This document shows positions 6,508 through 6,559 of a stretch of 6,559 nt of DNA, piece by piece. The translations under genes were made by a program, and so were the position numbers. Each line of letters starts with the position of its first letter. Within the stretch, counting starts at the first letter, position 1. This DNA comes from Promethearchaeota archaeon (GTDB lineage Archaea > Asgardarchaeota > Lokiarchaeia > Sigynarchaeales > SOKP01): the NCBI GenBank assembly GCA_014729315.1, contig WJKD01000422.1, positions 1-6,559 on the forward strand, read 5' to 3'. The notes below the pieces were generated by a model. It made no database searches. It saw only the letters and a list, made by a program, of their open reading frames with translations, and had not been told where the DNA came from.

Positions 6508-6559
6508 TCCAAAATGATTATTTTTTATGGTTACTTTATTGCTTTTCCTAGAATTACCA
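6508..6559. other. 3' flank of the GH13 gene; possible end of a convergent gene
   Basis: A run of six T at 6521-6526 on the plus strand may serve as the GH13 terminator. On the minus strand one frame from the window edge reads VILGKAIK and stops at 6533-6531 (TAA), which looks like a plausible protein C-terminus and would make a convergent gene ending 24 bases from the GH13 stop. A competing plus-strand frame opens with ATG at 6514 and reads MIIFYGYFIAFPRIT to the edge; it has no Shine-Dalgarno site and runs straight through the T tract. Too little sequence is present to decide. Confidence 0.25.

Noticed and set aside
1..6559. CRISPR array, tRNA, insertion sequence, defence or phage cassette
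   Set aside because: I found no regularly spaced repeats, cloverleaf-like segments, transposase motifs or terminal repeats by reading; all long ORFs are metabolic genes.

Overview
The window looks like an AT-rich chromosomal segment of an anaerobic archaeon. The reasons are an aldehyde:ferredoxin oxidoreductase (AOR, a tungsten/molybdenum-pterin enzyme of anaerobes), an Mth938-type small protein, TATA-like boxes about 25 bases before likely transcription starts, oligo-T stretches after genes, and few Shine-Dalgarno sites. The gene mix would suit an Asgard (Lokiarchaeia-like) lineage, but no marker gene is present and that placement is a guess.

Layout. Three genes read leftward: an FAD-dependent oxidoreductase cut by the left edge (1-244), an Mth938/AAMDC-family protein (468-860), and a GlcD-type FAD-linked 2-hydroxyacid dehydrogenase with a C-terminal two-cluster ferredoxin domain (949-2685). 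A 226-base divergent promoter region (2686-2911) separates them from two rightward genes: an AOR (2912-4729) and a GH13 alpha-glucosidase (4822-6507). The last 50 bases may hold the end of a convergent gene.

How the genes may work together. The AOR and the GlcD-FeS protein are both redox enzymes likely to use ferredoxin-type electron carriers. Their shared divergent promoter region suggests, without proof, linked oxidation of organic acids and aldehydes. The GH13 enzyme lacks a signal peptide, so it probably releases glucose from short alpha-glucans inside the cell. It has its own promoter and no obvious tie to the redox genes.

I see no CRISPR array, tRNA, rRNA, insertion sequence or defence cassette, and no convincing new system. 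The most notable points are the GlcD protein, which stops right after its second [4Fe-4S] motif and has a shortened metal-site loop, and the AOR, which has an ambiguous fourth cluster cysteine and a short C-terminal tail.
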